Positions 36,199 through 44,571 of a DNA stretch of 64,000 nt are shown here, piece by piece. The DNA lies in assembly GCF_003031265.1 (NCBI RefSeq), contig NZ_CP019966.1, positions 1,984,001 through 2,048,000 on the forward strand. Direction: 5' to 3'. Numbering within the stretch: position 1 is the stretch's first letter; every line of letters begins with the position of its first letter. The stretch comes from Rhodopseudomonas palustris. GTDB taxonomy: Bacteria > Pseudomonadota > Alphaproteobacteria > Rhizobiales > Xanthobacteraceae. The position numbers and the translations under genes are program-made. Under the pieces are notes generated by a model. That model worked only from the letters and a program-made list of their open reading frames with translations. It had not been told where the DNA came from and made no database searches.

Positions 36199-36615
36199 AT
36201 GAGTGACACCCCAGGCAAGAGCTACATCGAGCTGACCGCGTCGATCGTCTCGGCTTATGTCAGCAACAATGCGACCCAGGCGAGCGAGATCCCGGCGCTG
36301 ATCGGTCAGGTCCACGCCGCGCTGCAGCGGCTGTCGGCCGGTCGCCCCGAGGTGGCGCCGCAGGAGCCGGCCAAGCCGGCCGTTCCGGTGAAGAAGTCGG
36401 TGACGCCGGAATATCTGATCTGTCTGGAAGACGGCAAACGCTTCAAGTCGCTGAAGCGGCATTTGCGTACGCAGTACAAGATGACGCCGGAGCAGTACCG
36501 CGAGAAGTGGGGACTTCCCGCGGACTACCCGATGGTCGCACCGAACTACGCGGTGGAGCGCTCGCAACTGGCCAAGAAGATGGGGCTCGGCCAGCAGCGC
36601 CGCCGGCGGAAGTAA
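36199..36615 (+). CDS. MucR/Ros-family transcriptional regulator (138 aa)
   Basis: Prokaryotic zinc-finger regulator of the MucR/Ros family, which controls exopolysaccharide, motility and cell-cycle genes in the Rhizobiales. The N-terminal oligomerisation domain (ELTASIVSAYVSNNATQASE) and C-terminal finger (EYLICLEDGKRFKSLKRHLR, then QYKMTPEQYREKWGLPADYP) are complete. The second zinc ligand position reads Asp (CLED) instead of Cys as in Ros (CLxC), a substitution known in several homologues. A purine-rich GAAGGACGG precedes the ATG. It is monocistronic and probably autoregulated, as is usual in the family. Confidence 0.93.
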   Translation: MSDTPGKSYIELTASIVSAYVSNNATQASEIPALIGQVHAALQRLSAGRPEVAPQEPAKPAVPVKKSVTPEYLICLEDGKRFKSLKRHLRTQYKMTPEQYREKWGLPADYPMVAPNYAVERSQLAKKMGLGQQRRRRK

Positions 36616-36622
36616 TTCTGAA

Positions 36623-37363
36623 TCAAGCCGAGAAGCCGGCGTCCGCGGTGATCATCGCGCCGGTGATCAGGGCTGCGGCCGGACTGGCCAGGAACGCGAC
36701 CACGGCGGCGATTTCCTCGGGCTTGCCGTAGCGCCCGAGCGCCGTCAGGGCGCGGAGCTGGTCGGCCTGTTCGCCACTCGCCGGGTTCATGTCGGTGTCG
36801 ATCGATCCAGGCTGTACCAGATTGACGGTGACGCCCTGCGGCCCGAGCTCGCGCGACAGGCCCCGCGTGAACGCGTGCAGCGCCGACTTGGTCATCGCGT
36901 AAACGGTCGAGCCGGGGAACGGCACCCGCTCGGCGAGGGTCGAACCGATCGAAATGATCCGTCCGCCCTGTCCGAGGTGAGGGATCGTGGCTTGCGACGC
37001 GAGCACCACTGCGCGCACGTTGACGTTCAGCAGCGCATTGATGTCGGCAAGGCTGAGCTCGGTGATCGGACCGACGCGGCCGATACCTGCATTGTTGACC
37101 AGGATGTCGAGGCCGCCGAGCTTGGTAACGGCCTCATCGACTGCGGACTTCAAGGCCGCCGGATCAGCGCTGTCCGCCTGAAGCGCGAAGCCGCGACGTC
37201 CTTCGCCCTCGATCACGCGCACGACCTCGGCGGCACGTTCGGCTGAGCGCTCATAGGTGATGGCGACGTCCGCGCCGTTGGCGGCCAGTTCCTTCGCAAT
37301 TGCCGCGCCAATGCCGCGCGAGGCTCCGGTGATCAGCGCCCGCTTACCCGTCAGCTCAACCAT
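36623..37363 (-). CDS. Short-chain dehydrogenase/reductase (246 aa)
   Basis: NAD(P)-dependent oxidoreductase of the classical SDR family. Rossmann motif TGASRGIG, the NNAG motif (LVNNAGIGRVG), and the catalytic Ser-Tyr-Lys (ISIGSTLAERVPFPGS, VYAMTKSAL) are complete. The ATG at 37363 has AAAGAGGATG upstream and replaces a longer open frame. It is transcribed divergently from a TetR-family gene across an 80-base gap containing palindromes, so it is probably the target of that repressor. The substrate is unknown. It resembles 3-oxoacyl-ACP reductase-like SDRs. Confidence 0.92.
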   Translation of the reverse strand: MVELTGKRALITGASRGIGAAIAKELAANGADVAITYERSAERAAEVVRVIEGEGRRGFALQADSADPAALKSAVDEAVTKLGGLDILVNNAGIGRVGPITELSLADINALLNVNVRAVVLASQATIPHLGQGGRIISIGSTLAERVPFPGSTVYAMTKSALHAFTRGLSRELGPQGVTVNLVQPGSIDTDMNPASGEQADQLRALTALGRYGKPEEIAAVVAFLASPAAALITGAMITADAGFSA

Positions 37364-37381
37364 GTCATCCTCTTTTTTGTA

Positions 37382-37443
37382 GTAATCGATATATAATTCG
37401 TAGGCGAATTGCCGGAGGTCGGCAAGCAATTTATATAGCGATT
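37382..37443. promoter_or_regulatory. Shared operator region of the SDR and TetR genes
   Basis: TTGCCG (37409-37414) and CGGCAA (37420-37425) form a perfect inverted repeat with a 5-base spacer. Around it lies an imperfect, longer symmetry (TAATCGATATATA at 37383 onward versus TTATATAGCGATTA ending 37443). The region is far more AT-rich than the flanks. This is the expected place for TetR autoregulation and control of the SDR gene. Confidence 0.55.
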
Positions 37444-37444
37444 A

Positions 37445-38077
37445 ATGCAGAAATCAGATCCGCCCTTGGACGATCGCCCCGCACGGCCACGCGGAAGGCC
37501 GCGGGCATTCGATCGGGAGCGCGCGCTGGCGGAGGCGACCCGGCTGTTCTGGATCAAGGGTTATGAGGCGACCTCGATCGCCGATCTGACCGAGGCGATG
37601 GGAATCGGAGCGCCAAGCCTTTACGCAGCATTCGGCTCCAAGGAGGCGCTCTACGCCGAAGCGCTGCGACATTACGAGGCCAATTACGAGCAACTGGTCT
37701 GGGGCCGGTTCCACACTGCGCGGACCGCGCGCGAGGCGTTGGAGGCTTTTCTGCTCGACTCCGCTTCCGCGCTGACCGGGGCGCCTGACGATCATCCGCC
37801 CGGCTGCATGGTCACGTTGTCGGCCGTGGGCAGCGAAGGACACGCCGAACTCGGCGAGATGGTGCGCAGCGCCCGTGCAGTCACGCTGCAGCGCCTCGAA
37901 GCGCGCTTGAGCGAGGCCGTTGCGGCGGGAGAGTTGCCGGCGTCGTCCGACATCCATGCGGTTGCCCGGTTCTATCAGGCCGTCCAGGCCGGCATGTCGA
38001 TCCTGGCCCGCGACGGTGCCAGCCGTGCCGAGCTGGCGGCGGCGGCCCGCCATGCTATGGCGCGCTGGGGCGCATGA
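37445..38077 (+). CDS. TetR/AcrR-family repressor (210 aa)
   Basis: The N-terminal helix-turn-helix is typical (RERALAEATRLFWIKGYEAT, SIADLTEAMGIGAPSLYAAF, GSKEALYAEAL). The C-terminal ligand domain contains a CMVTLSAV segment and ends after about 210 residues, a usual TetR length. It is divergent from the SDR gene and shares its promoter region, so it most likely represses that gene and itself until an unknown ligand binds. It starts at an ATG right after the AT-rich operator. Confidence 0.9.
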   Translation: MQKSDPPLDDRPARPRGRPRAFDRERALAEATRLFWIKGYEATSIADLTEAMGIGAPSLYAAFGSKEALYAEALRHYEANYEQLVWGRFHTARTAREALEAFLLDSASALTGAPDDHPPGCMVTLSAVGSEGHAELGEMVRSARAVTLQRLEARLSEAVAAGELPASSDIHAVARFYQAVQAGMSILARDGASRAELAAAARHAMARWGA

Positions 38078-38162
38078 TCACCGCACGGGTTGTCGGCTGA
38101 GGAAAAAAATCCGATCCTGCGTGCTCGATGGCCTTGCGGCGTCGGTCTCGATATGTGAATAT

Positions 38163-38186
38163 TTTCCTAGATGGGGCTCTAGGAAA
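38163..38186. promoter_or_regulatory. Perfect inverted repeat upstream of the DUF6456 gene
   Basis: TTTCCTAG (38163-38170) and CTAGGAAA (38179-38186) are perfect mirror images around ATGGGGCT, 12 bases before the ATG at 38199. Position and symmetry suggest an operator for a dimeric repressor. A structural role in the mRNA leader is the alternative. Confidence 0.5.
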
Positions 38187-38198
38187 GGTCGGACCGAG

Positions 38199-38810
38199 AT
38201 GCAGGCCAAACGTCGCGGACGGAAGTCCACCACACCACACGCGCAGGGCAGGGCCGAAGTCGACGGCTTTCGTGCCAGTCATCTGGATCTCACCGAGCGC
38301 GACATCATGACGGCCGAGGGGCTAGGGCGCGTCACCATGGACGACAGCGAAAGCCCGCTGGCGTGGCTGGCCCGCCGCAAGGGGCGGGATGGGCGGGCGC
38401 TGATCAGCGCCGAGCAGTTCGTCGCCGGCGAGCGGCTGCGCGCCGACTTCACGCGCGGCAACCTGACACCTCGCATCACATCGAGCTGGGGGGCGCCCAC
38501 GGGGCGCTCGGGCGGCGGCGGGGCCGGGGAGATGACCGATCTGGTGGTGGCGGCGCGGCAGCGCGTGCAGCTGGCGCTGGAAGCCTGCGGGCCGGAGTTC
38601 TCCGGCATTCTGCTCGACGTTTGTTGCTTTCTGCGCGGGCTCGAGGACGTCGAGCGCGAACGAGGCTGGCCGTCGCGCTCAGCCAAGGTGGTACTGCAGC
38701 TCGCGCTGGACCGGCTGGCAAGGCATTACGGCCTTGCACCGCGGACGGCACAGGCCAAGCCGCGGCTGCGAAGCTGGCTGGCGGACGATGCCGCTTTCGT
38801 GGTGCCGTGA
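38199..38810 (+). CDS. DUF6456-like protein (203 aa)
   Basis: The ATG at 38199 (MQAKRRGRKSTTPHAQGRAE) follows the inverted repeat. The basic N-terminus is followed by a central segment (DDSESPLAWLARRKGRDGRA, LISAEQFVAGERLRADFTRG) and a C-terminal helical domain (VDVCCFLRGLEDVERERG is here LDVCCFLRGLEDVERE; then SAKVVLQLALDRLARHYGL). I associate this with DUF6456, found in Rhizobiales proteins that often carry an N-terminal HTH. Such a domain is absent here. DNA-related regulation is a guess from the basic N-terminus. Confidence 0.75.
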   Translation: MQAKRRGRKSTTPHAQGRAEVDGFRASHLDLTERDIMTAEGLGRVTMDDSESPLAWLARRKGRDGRALISAEQFVAGERLRADFTRGNLTPRITSSWGAPTGRSGGGGAGEMTDLVVAARQRVQLALEACGPEFSGILLDVCCFLRGLEDVERERGWPSRSAKVVLQLALDRLARHYGLAPRTAQAKPRLRSWLADDAAFVVP

Positions 38811-38837
38811 GGCGGCGGATCAGCCGCCAGCGGTCCG

Positions 38838-39266
38838 TCAGGTCGAGGCGGCGAGGGTCTCGCGAGCGTCGGCCTTGATCCGCTCGATCATCGAACGCAG
38901 ACCGTTGGAACGCTGCGGCGTCAGATGTTCGCGAAAGCCCAGTTCGTCGAACACCGCGATCGGTTCCGTCGCCAGGATCTCCTTCGGCGTATGGCCCGAC
39001 ACCAGCGTCAGCAGGATCGCGATCAGACCACGGACGATGTGCGCGTCGCTGTCGCCGAGATAGCTCAGCACCGGCTCGCCGTTGGCGTTATGCGACAGCT
39101 TGCGCGACAGCCACACTTGGCTGGCACAGCCTTGCACCTTGTTGGCGGAGGAGTGTTCGTCCTCGGGCATCGGCTCGAGCATGCGGCCGAGTTCGATCAC
39201 GTACCGATAGCGGTCGTCCCACTCGTCGAGTAGCGCGAAATTGTCCCTGATCTCGTCAATCGTCAT
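38838..39266 (-). CDS. sufE: Cysteine desulfuration protein SufE (142 aa)
   Basis: Sulfur acceptor that takes persulfide from the SufS desulfurase and passes it to the Fe-S scaffold. The catalytic Cys is in NKVQGCASQVWLS, matching GCxSQVW of the family, and the N-terminal IRDNFALLDEWDDRYRYVIE and C-terminal LTPQRSNGLRSMIERIK are standard. The ATG at 39266 is taken; the open frame upstream reads as non-coding. No other suf genes are nearby, which is common for sufE. Confidence 0.93.
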   Translation of the reverse strand: MTIDEIRDNFALLDEWDDRYRYVIELGRMLEPMPEDEHSSANKVQGCASQVWLSRKLSHNANGEPVLSYLGDSDAHIVRGLIAILLTLVSGHTPKEILATEPIAVFDELGFREHLTPQRSNGLRSMIERIKADARETLAAST

Positions 39267-39381
39267 CGTGACCCGTATCTGTCGGTAGCGGTTCGCTCGC
39301 GATGGAACCTGTACCGACAGATATATGGGTTCGCAGGCGGTCGAAAGCGAGAATCGCCTGCTCCGATGGTCGTGAATTGCC

Positions 39382-39804
39382 CTAATTGGTGGCAGTGGGC
39401 TTTGCGACCGCATCGGTCGATGCGGTTTCGGCGCCGGGCAGCTTCCACTCGATTTTAAGATCTTCCGCCGTCAGCGTGTCGCGCGGCGCGAGCGACGGAT
39501 CGGGCGCATCGGCGGCGCCGATGGCACCGGTCGGTTCGCCACGCTTCTCGGTGATGATCTGATACAGCTTGCGCGCGCCTTCCTGCGCGCGATGGCCGAT
39601 CACCGTCGCGGCCTGTTCGCCGACTTCGCAAGCCGCCGGCTGGCGCTTGCAGAATTGACTGAAGTCCGACACCGCGGCGCTCGCTGCAGATACCGCCTCC
39701 GAGGCGCCGATCTGCGGCAGCTTCTCCGAATCCGGTGTCGACTCGCGCGGCAGAAACACCAGGACCACTCCGATCCAAAATGCCAAGCGAAGCAGAAAGA
39801 ACAT
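39382..39804 (-). CDS. DUF5330-like membrane-anchored protein (140 aa)
   Basis: Begins with a hydrophobic signal-anchor (MFFLLRLAFWIGVVLVFLP) right at the chosen ATG, 39804. The remainder is periplasmic with a conserved FCKRQPAACEVGEQAATVIG segment containing two Cys that may form a disulfide. The Ala/Thr-rich C-terminus is probably flexible. I associate this pattern with DUF5330 of the Rhizobiales. No function is known. It is divergent from the histidine kinase gene. Confidence 0.75.
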   Translation of the reverse strand: MFFLLRLAFWIGVVLVFLPRESTPDSEKLPQIGASEAVSAASAAVSDFSQFCKRQPAACEVGEQAATVIGHRAQEGARKLYQIITEKRGEPTGAIGAADAPDPSLAPRDTLTAEDLKIEWKLPGAETASTDAVAKPTATN

Positions 39805-40171
39805 CTCGCGACCCCGTCGTCCAAATCCCCGTTGCGATTGGTCTCGCAATCGAGCTCCGTCGTAGCGAAGGTCAATGAATTCGGAGTGGATCGGTTACTT
39901 ACAATTCGAGTGAAATCGGCTGAAAACACCGCCGAGCCGATTCGGCGTAAATATTCGATTGACGTTGCACGCTTTCTCACCGCGCACGCTGTTTGCGTCC
40001 ACCAATTCGAAACCATATCGCGGCGGTCGCTGAAACCATGCGTTCACCATTCGGGTTGAATGCGGTGCGCCGACGCGCGGAGAAGCGGCCGAACGCCATC
40101 GTCTGCGGTCGCCTTAGTGTTCGTTTAATGTCGCTCTGACAGGTTCGGCCAACCACACGTGAGGCGCCACA
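39805..40171. other. Divergent intergenic region, no gene recognised
   Basis: It must contain promoters for the DUF5330 gene (-) and the kinase gene (+). A GCCGA-N6-TCGGC symmetry lies near 39930-39950 and the AT content rises around 39895-39960. I cannot name a binding site. GAGG at 40159-40162 serves as ribosome-binding site for the kinase. Confidence 0.4.
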
Positions 40172-42040
40172 ATGCCTCCCGTTACGAGGCGACCAGCGAG
40201 CGCGAGAAGCGTGGCAGTATCCAGGATCATCGGTGAATGTCTCGATGCATTGCTGCATCCGTCGGCGCGCTATGACGCGCTGACGACTGCACGGCATCGT
40301 GCGTTCCTTGCGCCGCGTCTGCTCGGAAGCCTCGCCGCCTTCGCGGCCTTTCCACTGTATCTGGTTTTGCGTGGCGCTCCGACGGCGCTCGAGGCAGCTG
40401 CGTTTGCGTGGCTGATTGCGCCTATTCTGGTGGCGTGGTTCCTGTCGCGCACTGGGCGCTACGAGCAGGCACACTTTCTGTCGTCGCTGGCGCTGACTGC
40501 GCTGGTGATCGGCGTCGCCGCGCTGACCGGCGGCATTCAATCTTTCGCAGCCGTGTGGCTGGTGGTGATCCCGATCGAAGCGGCGCTGTCGGCTTCGCGT
40601 CGCGCCGTGATGTTCGCGGCGTCGCTGGCGCTCGGCGGCGCGGCGGTGCTGATCGGGCTCGGCTTGTTTGGCCTTTTGCCGGTGCAAACCGCCGGTGCCG
40701 CGTCGAGCGCGACGCTCGCTGCGTTCGGTATCACCTCGGCGGCGCTGTACGCCTCCGGCCTTGCTTACGGTGCGGTGTGGCTGGCGCGAACCAACGGCGC
40801 ACTGCTGAATGTCGAGGAAGAGCGCTACCGGCTGCTCGCCCGTAACATGAGCGATGTCATCTCGCGTCACAATCGTAACGGCGCGGTGCGCTTCATTTCG
40901 CCGGCGGCCGAGAATCTGCTTGGCACGCCGGTGGCCCGGCTTGCCGAGCATGGTCTGTTCGATCGCGTTCACGTCGCCGACCGTCCGGCTTACTTGAAAG
41001 CCATGTCCGATGCGGCGCGCGGCCGCGAGACCGGCAGCGTCGAATTCCGCATTCGCCGCGAGGTCGCGCGCGACGAGCGCGGCCGACCGTCGGCCGCTGA
41101 ATTCGTCTGGGTCGAGATGCGCTGCCGGCCGCTTGAGCCGAGCCTCACCACGACCGCCGCCAACGCAGGCGAGACCGAAGTCGTCGCGGTGATGCGCGAC
41201 ATTACCGAGCGCAAGATCCACGAGCAGGCGCTCGACGAAGCGCGCGCCGAAGCCGATCGCGCCGATGCCGCCAAGAGCCGCTTCCTTGCCACCATGAGCC
41301 ACGAGCTGCGGACGCCGCTGAACGCGATCATCGGTTTTTCCGACATGATCCTGCAGGACGACGTGCTGATGCTCGGCCCGGAGCGGCGCAAGGAATACGC
41401 GCAGCTCATCAACGATTCCGGTCAGCATCTGTTGTCGGTGGTCAATGGCATCCTCGACATGTCGAAGATGGAGTCCGGCTCGTTCGAGATCGTGCCTGAG
41501 CCGTTCGCGCCGCGCCCCGCACTGCTCAACTGCTGCAATCTGCTAGCGCTGAAGGCGCGCGACAGCGGGATCGATCTCGTCACCCGCGCGCCGGAAAACC
41601 TGCCGGAGGTCGTTGGCGATCCGCGGGCGTTCAAGCAGATCCTGCTCAACCTGGTATCGAATGCGATCAAGTTCACCGAGCGGGGCGGCACCGTCACCGT
41701 CTCGGCCGCGGTCGAAGGCACCCGGCTGGTGCTGCGCGTTACCGATACCGGCGTCGGCATTGCCGAAGAAGATCTGAAGCGCCTCGGCGATCCGTTCTTC
41801 CAGGCTGGAAAGACCTATCAGCGCCGCCACGAGGGCACCGGCCTCGGGCTGTCGATCGTCAAGAGCTTGGTGCGGATGCACGGCGGCGAGATCGAGGTGC
41901 AGAGCCAGATCGATTGCGGTACCACCGTTACGGTGTCGCTGCCGTTGGCATTGCCGGCAGCGAGCAACGTGACGACGTTGAACCCGGCGATGCCGGCAGA
42001 CTCGCCGGCGACAGACTACCAGGTGAAGAAGAGTGCCTAA
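40172..42040 (+). CDS. Membrane-bound PAS sensor histidine kinase (622 aa)
   Basis: Five or six membrane helices fill residues about 45-210, followed by a PAS domain (YRLLARNMSDVISRHNRNGA), a PAC segment ending DITERKIHEQAL, and a HisKA domain with phospho-acceptor His377 (FLATMSHELRTPLNAIIGFS). The catalytic domain has the N box QILLNLVSNAIKF, G1 VTDTGVGI and G2 GTGLGLSIVKSL, so it is complete. The layout recalls DivJ/PleC-type cell-cycle kinases of alphaproteobacteria, but no response regulator lies nearby. The next gene overlaps the stop by 8 bases. Confidence 0.93.
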   Translation: MPPVTRRPASARSVAVSRIIGECLDALLHPSARYDALTTARHRAFLAPRLLGSLAAFAAFPLYLVLRGAPTALEAAAFAWLIAPILVAWFLSRTGRYEQAHFLSSLALTALVIGVAALTGGIQSFAAVWLVVIPIEAALSASRRAVMFAASLALGGAAVLIGLGLFGLLPVQTAGAASSATLAAFGITSAALYASGLAYGAVWLARTNGALLNVEEERYRLLARNMSDVISRHNRNGAVRFISPAAENLLGTPVARLAEHGLFDRVHVADRPAYLKAMSDAARGRETGSVEFRIRREVARDERGRPSAAEFVWVEMRCRPLEPSLTTTAANAGETEVVAVMRDITERKIHEQALDEARAEADRADAAKSRFLATMSHELRTPLNAIIGFSDMILQDDVLMLGPERRKEYAQLINDSGQHLLSVVNGILDMSKMESGSFEIVPEPFAPRPALLNCCNLLALKARDSGIDLVTRAPENLPEVVGDPRAFKQILLNLVSNAIKFTERGGTVTVSAAVEGTRLVLRVTDTGVGIAEEDLKRLGDPFFQAGKTYQRRHEGTGLGLSIVKSLVRMHGGEIEVQSQIDCGTTVTVSLPLALPAASNVTTLNPAMPADSPATDYQVKKSA

Positions 42041-42833
42041 GACGCGAAAGGACGATGCACCGCGGCGTCGCGGTGCGGCGGCAGCCGTTGCGGACAGCGA
42101 GGAGCGTGGATTTGCGATGCGGCTGATGCTGTCGAGCCCGAAGGATTTCGTCGCGGCGATGTTCGCCTCGGCCGCAGTGATCGCGATCGTGACCAATGCG
42201 ATCTTCATGCAGGCCGGCCAGCACCCATCGCCGATGTTCGGCAAGGCGGCGCCGTCGGCGTCGGTTTCGATCGTCACGTTGCCGCGTCCGCGCCCGGTCG
42301 ACGCCGAGGCGCGTGCCGACACCAAGGTGCTCGATCAGAAGCTGCTCGAACCGACCGTGACCGAGCTGAAGCCGTCCGAAACCAAGGTCGAGTCCAGGCC
42401 GGTCGAAGCCGCCAAGCCGGTGGAGGCGCGGCCGGTCGAGGTGCGCCCCGTCGAGGCGAAGGCCGCTGACACGCGTCGGCCGGACGCGCGTCCGGTGCGC
42501 GGCCGTGCCGAAGCCGAAGATCCGCTCGGCAATCTGGTGCGCGCCACCGCGCCGCATAGCGCTGCCTCGTCGGTCAATGCGCCGCGGCCGCCGGCTGCGA
42601 TCCCGAGTGGTGCTAGCGAGGCCGCCGCTCCGTCGTCCCGCCGTGTCGCTTCGGTGCAGCGCGCGCTGACGCAATATGGCTATGGCCAGCTCAAGCCGAC
42701 CGGCACCGCTGGCTCCGACACCCAAGCCGCCATCGCTCGCTTCGAACGCTCGCGCAACCTGCCGGTCACGGGGCAGATCTCCGACCGCGTCGTCCGCGAG
42801 CTTGGACTGATGATCGGCCATCCGATCGACTAG
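42033..42833 (+). CDS. Membrane protein with C-terminal peptidoglycan-binding domain (266 aa)
   Basis: The GTG at 42033 overlaps the kinase stop by 8 bases, so the two genes are coupled. One membrane helix near residue 45 (DFVAAMFASAAVIAIVTNAI) is followed by a long repeat-like linker of VEA/PVE units and then a PG_binding_1 domain (RRVASVQRALTQYGYGQLKP, then GSDTQAAIARFERSRNLPVT, ISDRVVRELGLM). It would span the inner membrane and hold peptidoglycan. A link to the kinase, such as envelope sensing, is plausible from the overlap. Confidence 0.88.
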   Translation: MPKTRKDDAPRRRGAAAAVADSEERGFAMRLMLSSPKDFVAAMFASAAVIAIVTNAIFMQAGQHPSPMFGKAAPSASVSIVTLPRPRPVDAEARADTKVLDQKLLEPTVTELKPSETKVESRPVEAAKPVEARPVEVRPVEAKAADTRRPDARPVRGRAEAEDPLGNLVRATAPHSAASSVNAPRPPAAIPSGASEAAAPSSRRVASVQRALTQYGYGQLKPTGTAGSDTQAAIARFERSRNLPVTGQISDRVVRELGLMIGHPID

Positions 42834-42975
42834 TGCTAAGTCGACAGCGGCCGTCTGCCCGAAAGACACCGCTGTCGCTTCTCTTGATTTTGGGTGGACG
42901 TAGGCCTCGACGTCTCTGACGGGCGATCACCGCTTCCGATTTGCGCCAATCCCAAAATCCTCTACAAGCCACCCC

Positions 42976-43317
42976 ATGAGACTGAAGAGTGCGATTTGGG
43001 TGTCGGCTTACTTGCGGCGCTGCCAGACCGAGGGCGTGTTCGGCGCGGTGCGCCGGCGTGGGGCCGAGGACGCGGGAGCGGTGTTCGTCAAGGTCGCGAC
43101 CTTGGACGGACAAGCGATGCTGTACGTTCCGGCGCCACAGACCGCATACGACGACGAGCGCCCATTCGAGCGTGTGTTCGTGCCGGCGTCGCAGGCGCCC
43201 CAACCCGAAGCCGACGTCGAGGCGCGTCTCGCCAAGGAAATCCGGTTCGATCCCGACGTCTGGATCGTCGAAACCGAAGATCGCGCCGGGCGGCACTTTC
43301 TCGATCTGGCGAAGTAA
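42976..43317 (+). CDS. DUF1491 protein (113 aa)
   Basis: Small cytoplasmic protein matching the DUF1491 pattern that is near-universal in the Rhizobiales: MRLKSAIWVSAYLRRCQTEG at the start, RRGAEDAGAVFVKVATLDG, then ERVFVPASQ and a C-terminal EIRFDPDVWIVETEDRAGRH. Length is normal. The ribosome-binding site is weak. Function is unknown. Confidence 0.87.
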   Translation: MRLKSAIWVSAYLRRCQTEGVFGAVRRRGAEDAGAVFVKVATLDGQAMLYVPAPQTAYDDERPFERVFVPASQAPQPEADVEARLAKEIRFDPDVWIVETEDRAGRHFLDLAK

Positions 43318-43330
43318 TCGGCGCTGTTCT

Positions 43331-43372
43331 GCCGCGTCATGCCGGGCTCGGCCTTGGCATCCACGTGTTGGG
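43331..43372. repeat. REP-like fragment
   Basis: GCGTCATGCCGGGCTCGGCC followed by TTGGCATCCACGTG is a degenerate relative of the CGTCATGGCCGGGCTCGTCC element at 62056. It lies between two converging genes and has no coding content. Confidence 0.5.
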
Positions 43373-43445
43373 AGAAGCCGTGGATGGCCGCGGTACCGCC
43401 GGCCATGACGAGTATTACGAACTAAACGACTTCCAATGAAGCGCG

Positions 43446-44420
43446 CTAACCGCGCGTCGTGCCGGTGCGTGGCGTCCAAATGGCGCCAGGCTGGACCGCA
43501 GGGCGGGCCTGTGGCGTTGCGCTGCGGGCGCGCTGCCGTTCATCGTCGTAAAGTGCCGCGCGATACTTGGCGCGCGTGGAAGCGACGGTGGCACCGCGCC
43601 AAGCCGCCAGCATGATCAGCGCCGCGCGTTCGCTCAAGCGATCGTACAGCCGCGACAGCCGGTAAACCCACTCGACCGACGAGCCTTTGACCGGGTCAAG
43701 GAACATCAGTACCTGCTCGAACACTTGGCTCTTGATCCCCAGTGCCTTCAGGGCGCAGGCGAGCGCTTCGCCGCCTTCATCGAACACGACGCGCTCGGCC
43801 GTCGGGGCCGTGAGCAGCAGTGCGTCACCGAGTTCGGCGGTGAAGTTCTCGACGTCGGACACATAGGCCGCCATGTGGAGTACTTCGATCGCCCGCATCG
43901 CCCGCGGCAGATGAATCCGCGCCGCCGGGCGCAGTGGCGTCTCGGCAAGATTGTATAGGATCTGCGTCCGCTCCTGCGAACTCGCCGAGAAGAACATCTC
44001 CGACAGCTGCGCAGCGTCTTCCGGCTGCATCGACAGGCTGGACGCGCGCTGTTCGGCTTCGGTCGGAATACGCGGCGCCGGCCGCGCAGGAGCTGCGGTA
44101 TCAACCGGGGGGATCGGTGCGGCTAAAGGCACGCGCTGATCGGTTGAGGGCGATAGCGACAGCCGCAGCGCGATCGCGCGCGGGGTATGCGGATAGATCG
44201 ACAGCCGGGCGCGTACCACCGCGCGGGTCGCATCGTCGACCTCATCGATCAGCCGCGATGTCAGCTCGACGAACTGCCGCTCTTCCTCGTCAGTGTGCGA
44301 CGGGCTCTGCACATACAGATCGGTCAGCACCCTGAGCAGCGTCGGGCGAATGTCGACGCCTTCGCGGCGCGACAGCGACATCAGCCCGTCGTATCCGGGA
44401 AAGGGTGTGAACGTTGTCAT
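43446..44420 (-). CDS. DUF2336 protein (324 aa)
   Basis: Helical cytoplasmic protein whose first 120 residues and central part follow the DUF2336 pattern common in alphaproteobacteria (RREGVDIRPTLLRVLTDLYV, DEEERQFVELTSRLIDEVDD, then a Pro/Ala linker, then AAQLSEMFFSASSQERTQIL). The C-terminal half contains repeated helical hairpins. The C-terminal 40 residues are Arg/Pro-rich. In Caulobacter-type organisms DUF2336 proteins appear as partners in regulation, but no role is established here. It is monocistronic. Confidence 0.8.
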   Translation of the reverse strand: MTTFTPFPGYDGLMSLSRREGVDIRPTLLRVLTDLYVQSPSHTDEEERQFVELTSRLIDEVDDATRAVVRARLSIYPHTPRAIALRLSLSPSTDQRVPLAAPIPPVDTAAPARPAPRIPTEAEQRASSLSMQPEDAAQLSEMFFSASSQERTQILYNLAETPLRPAARIHLPRAMRAIEVLHMAAYVSDVENFTAELGDALLLTAPTAERVVFDEGGEALACALKALGIKSQVFEQVLMFLDPVKGSSVEWVYRLSRLYDRLSERAALIMLAAWRGATVASTRAKYRAALYDDERQRARSATPQARPAVQPGAIWTPRTGTTRG

Positions 44421-44517
44421 GGCGGCGCAAAATGGTACGAGTTACCGGAAGCTTAGCCCCGCCGCTTTAACAGCCAGTTAAGCTCAACGGTTTGTTAAGC
44501 AGGTCGGAGACGCAAGA

Positions 44518-44538
44518 ACGGGCGCTTGAAGCGCCCGT
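44518..44538. terminator. Hairpin behind the deacetylase gene
   Basis: ACGGGCGC (44518-44525) pairs perfectly with GCGCCCGT (44531-44538) around TTGAA. It starts 34 bases after the stop at 44572. A T-run is lacking. Confidence 0.5.
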
Positions 44539-44571
44539 CTATCGAAGTCACAATTTTGGTAGCAGCCGCTG

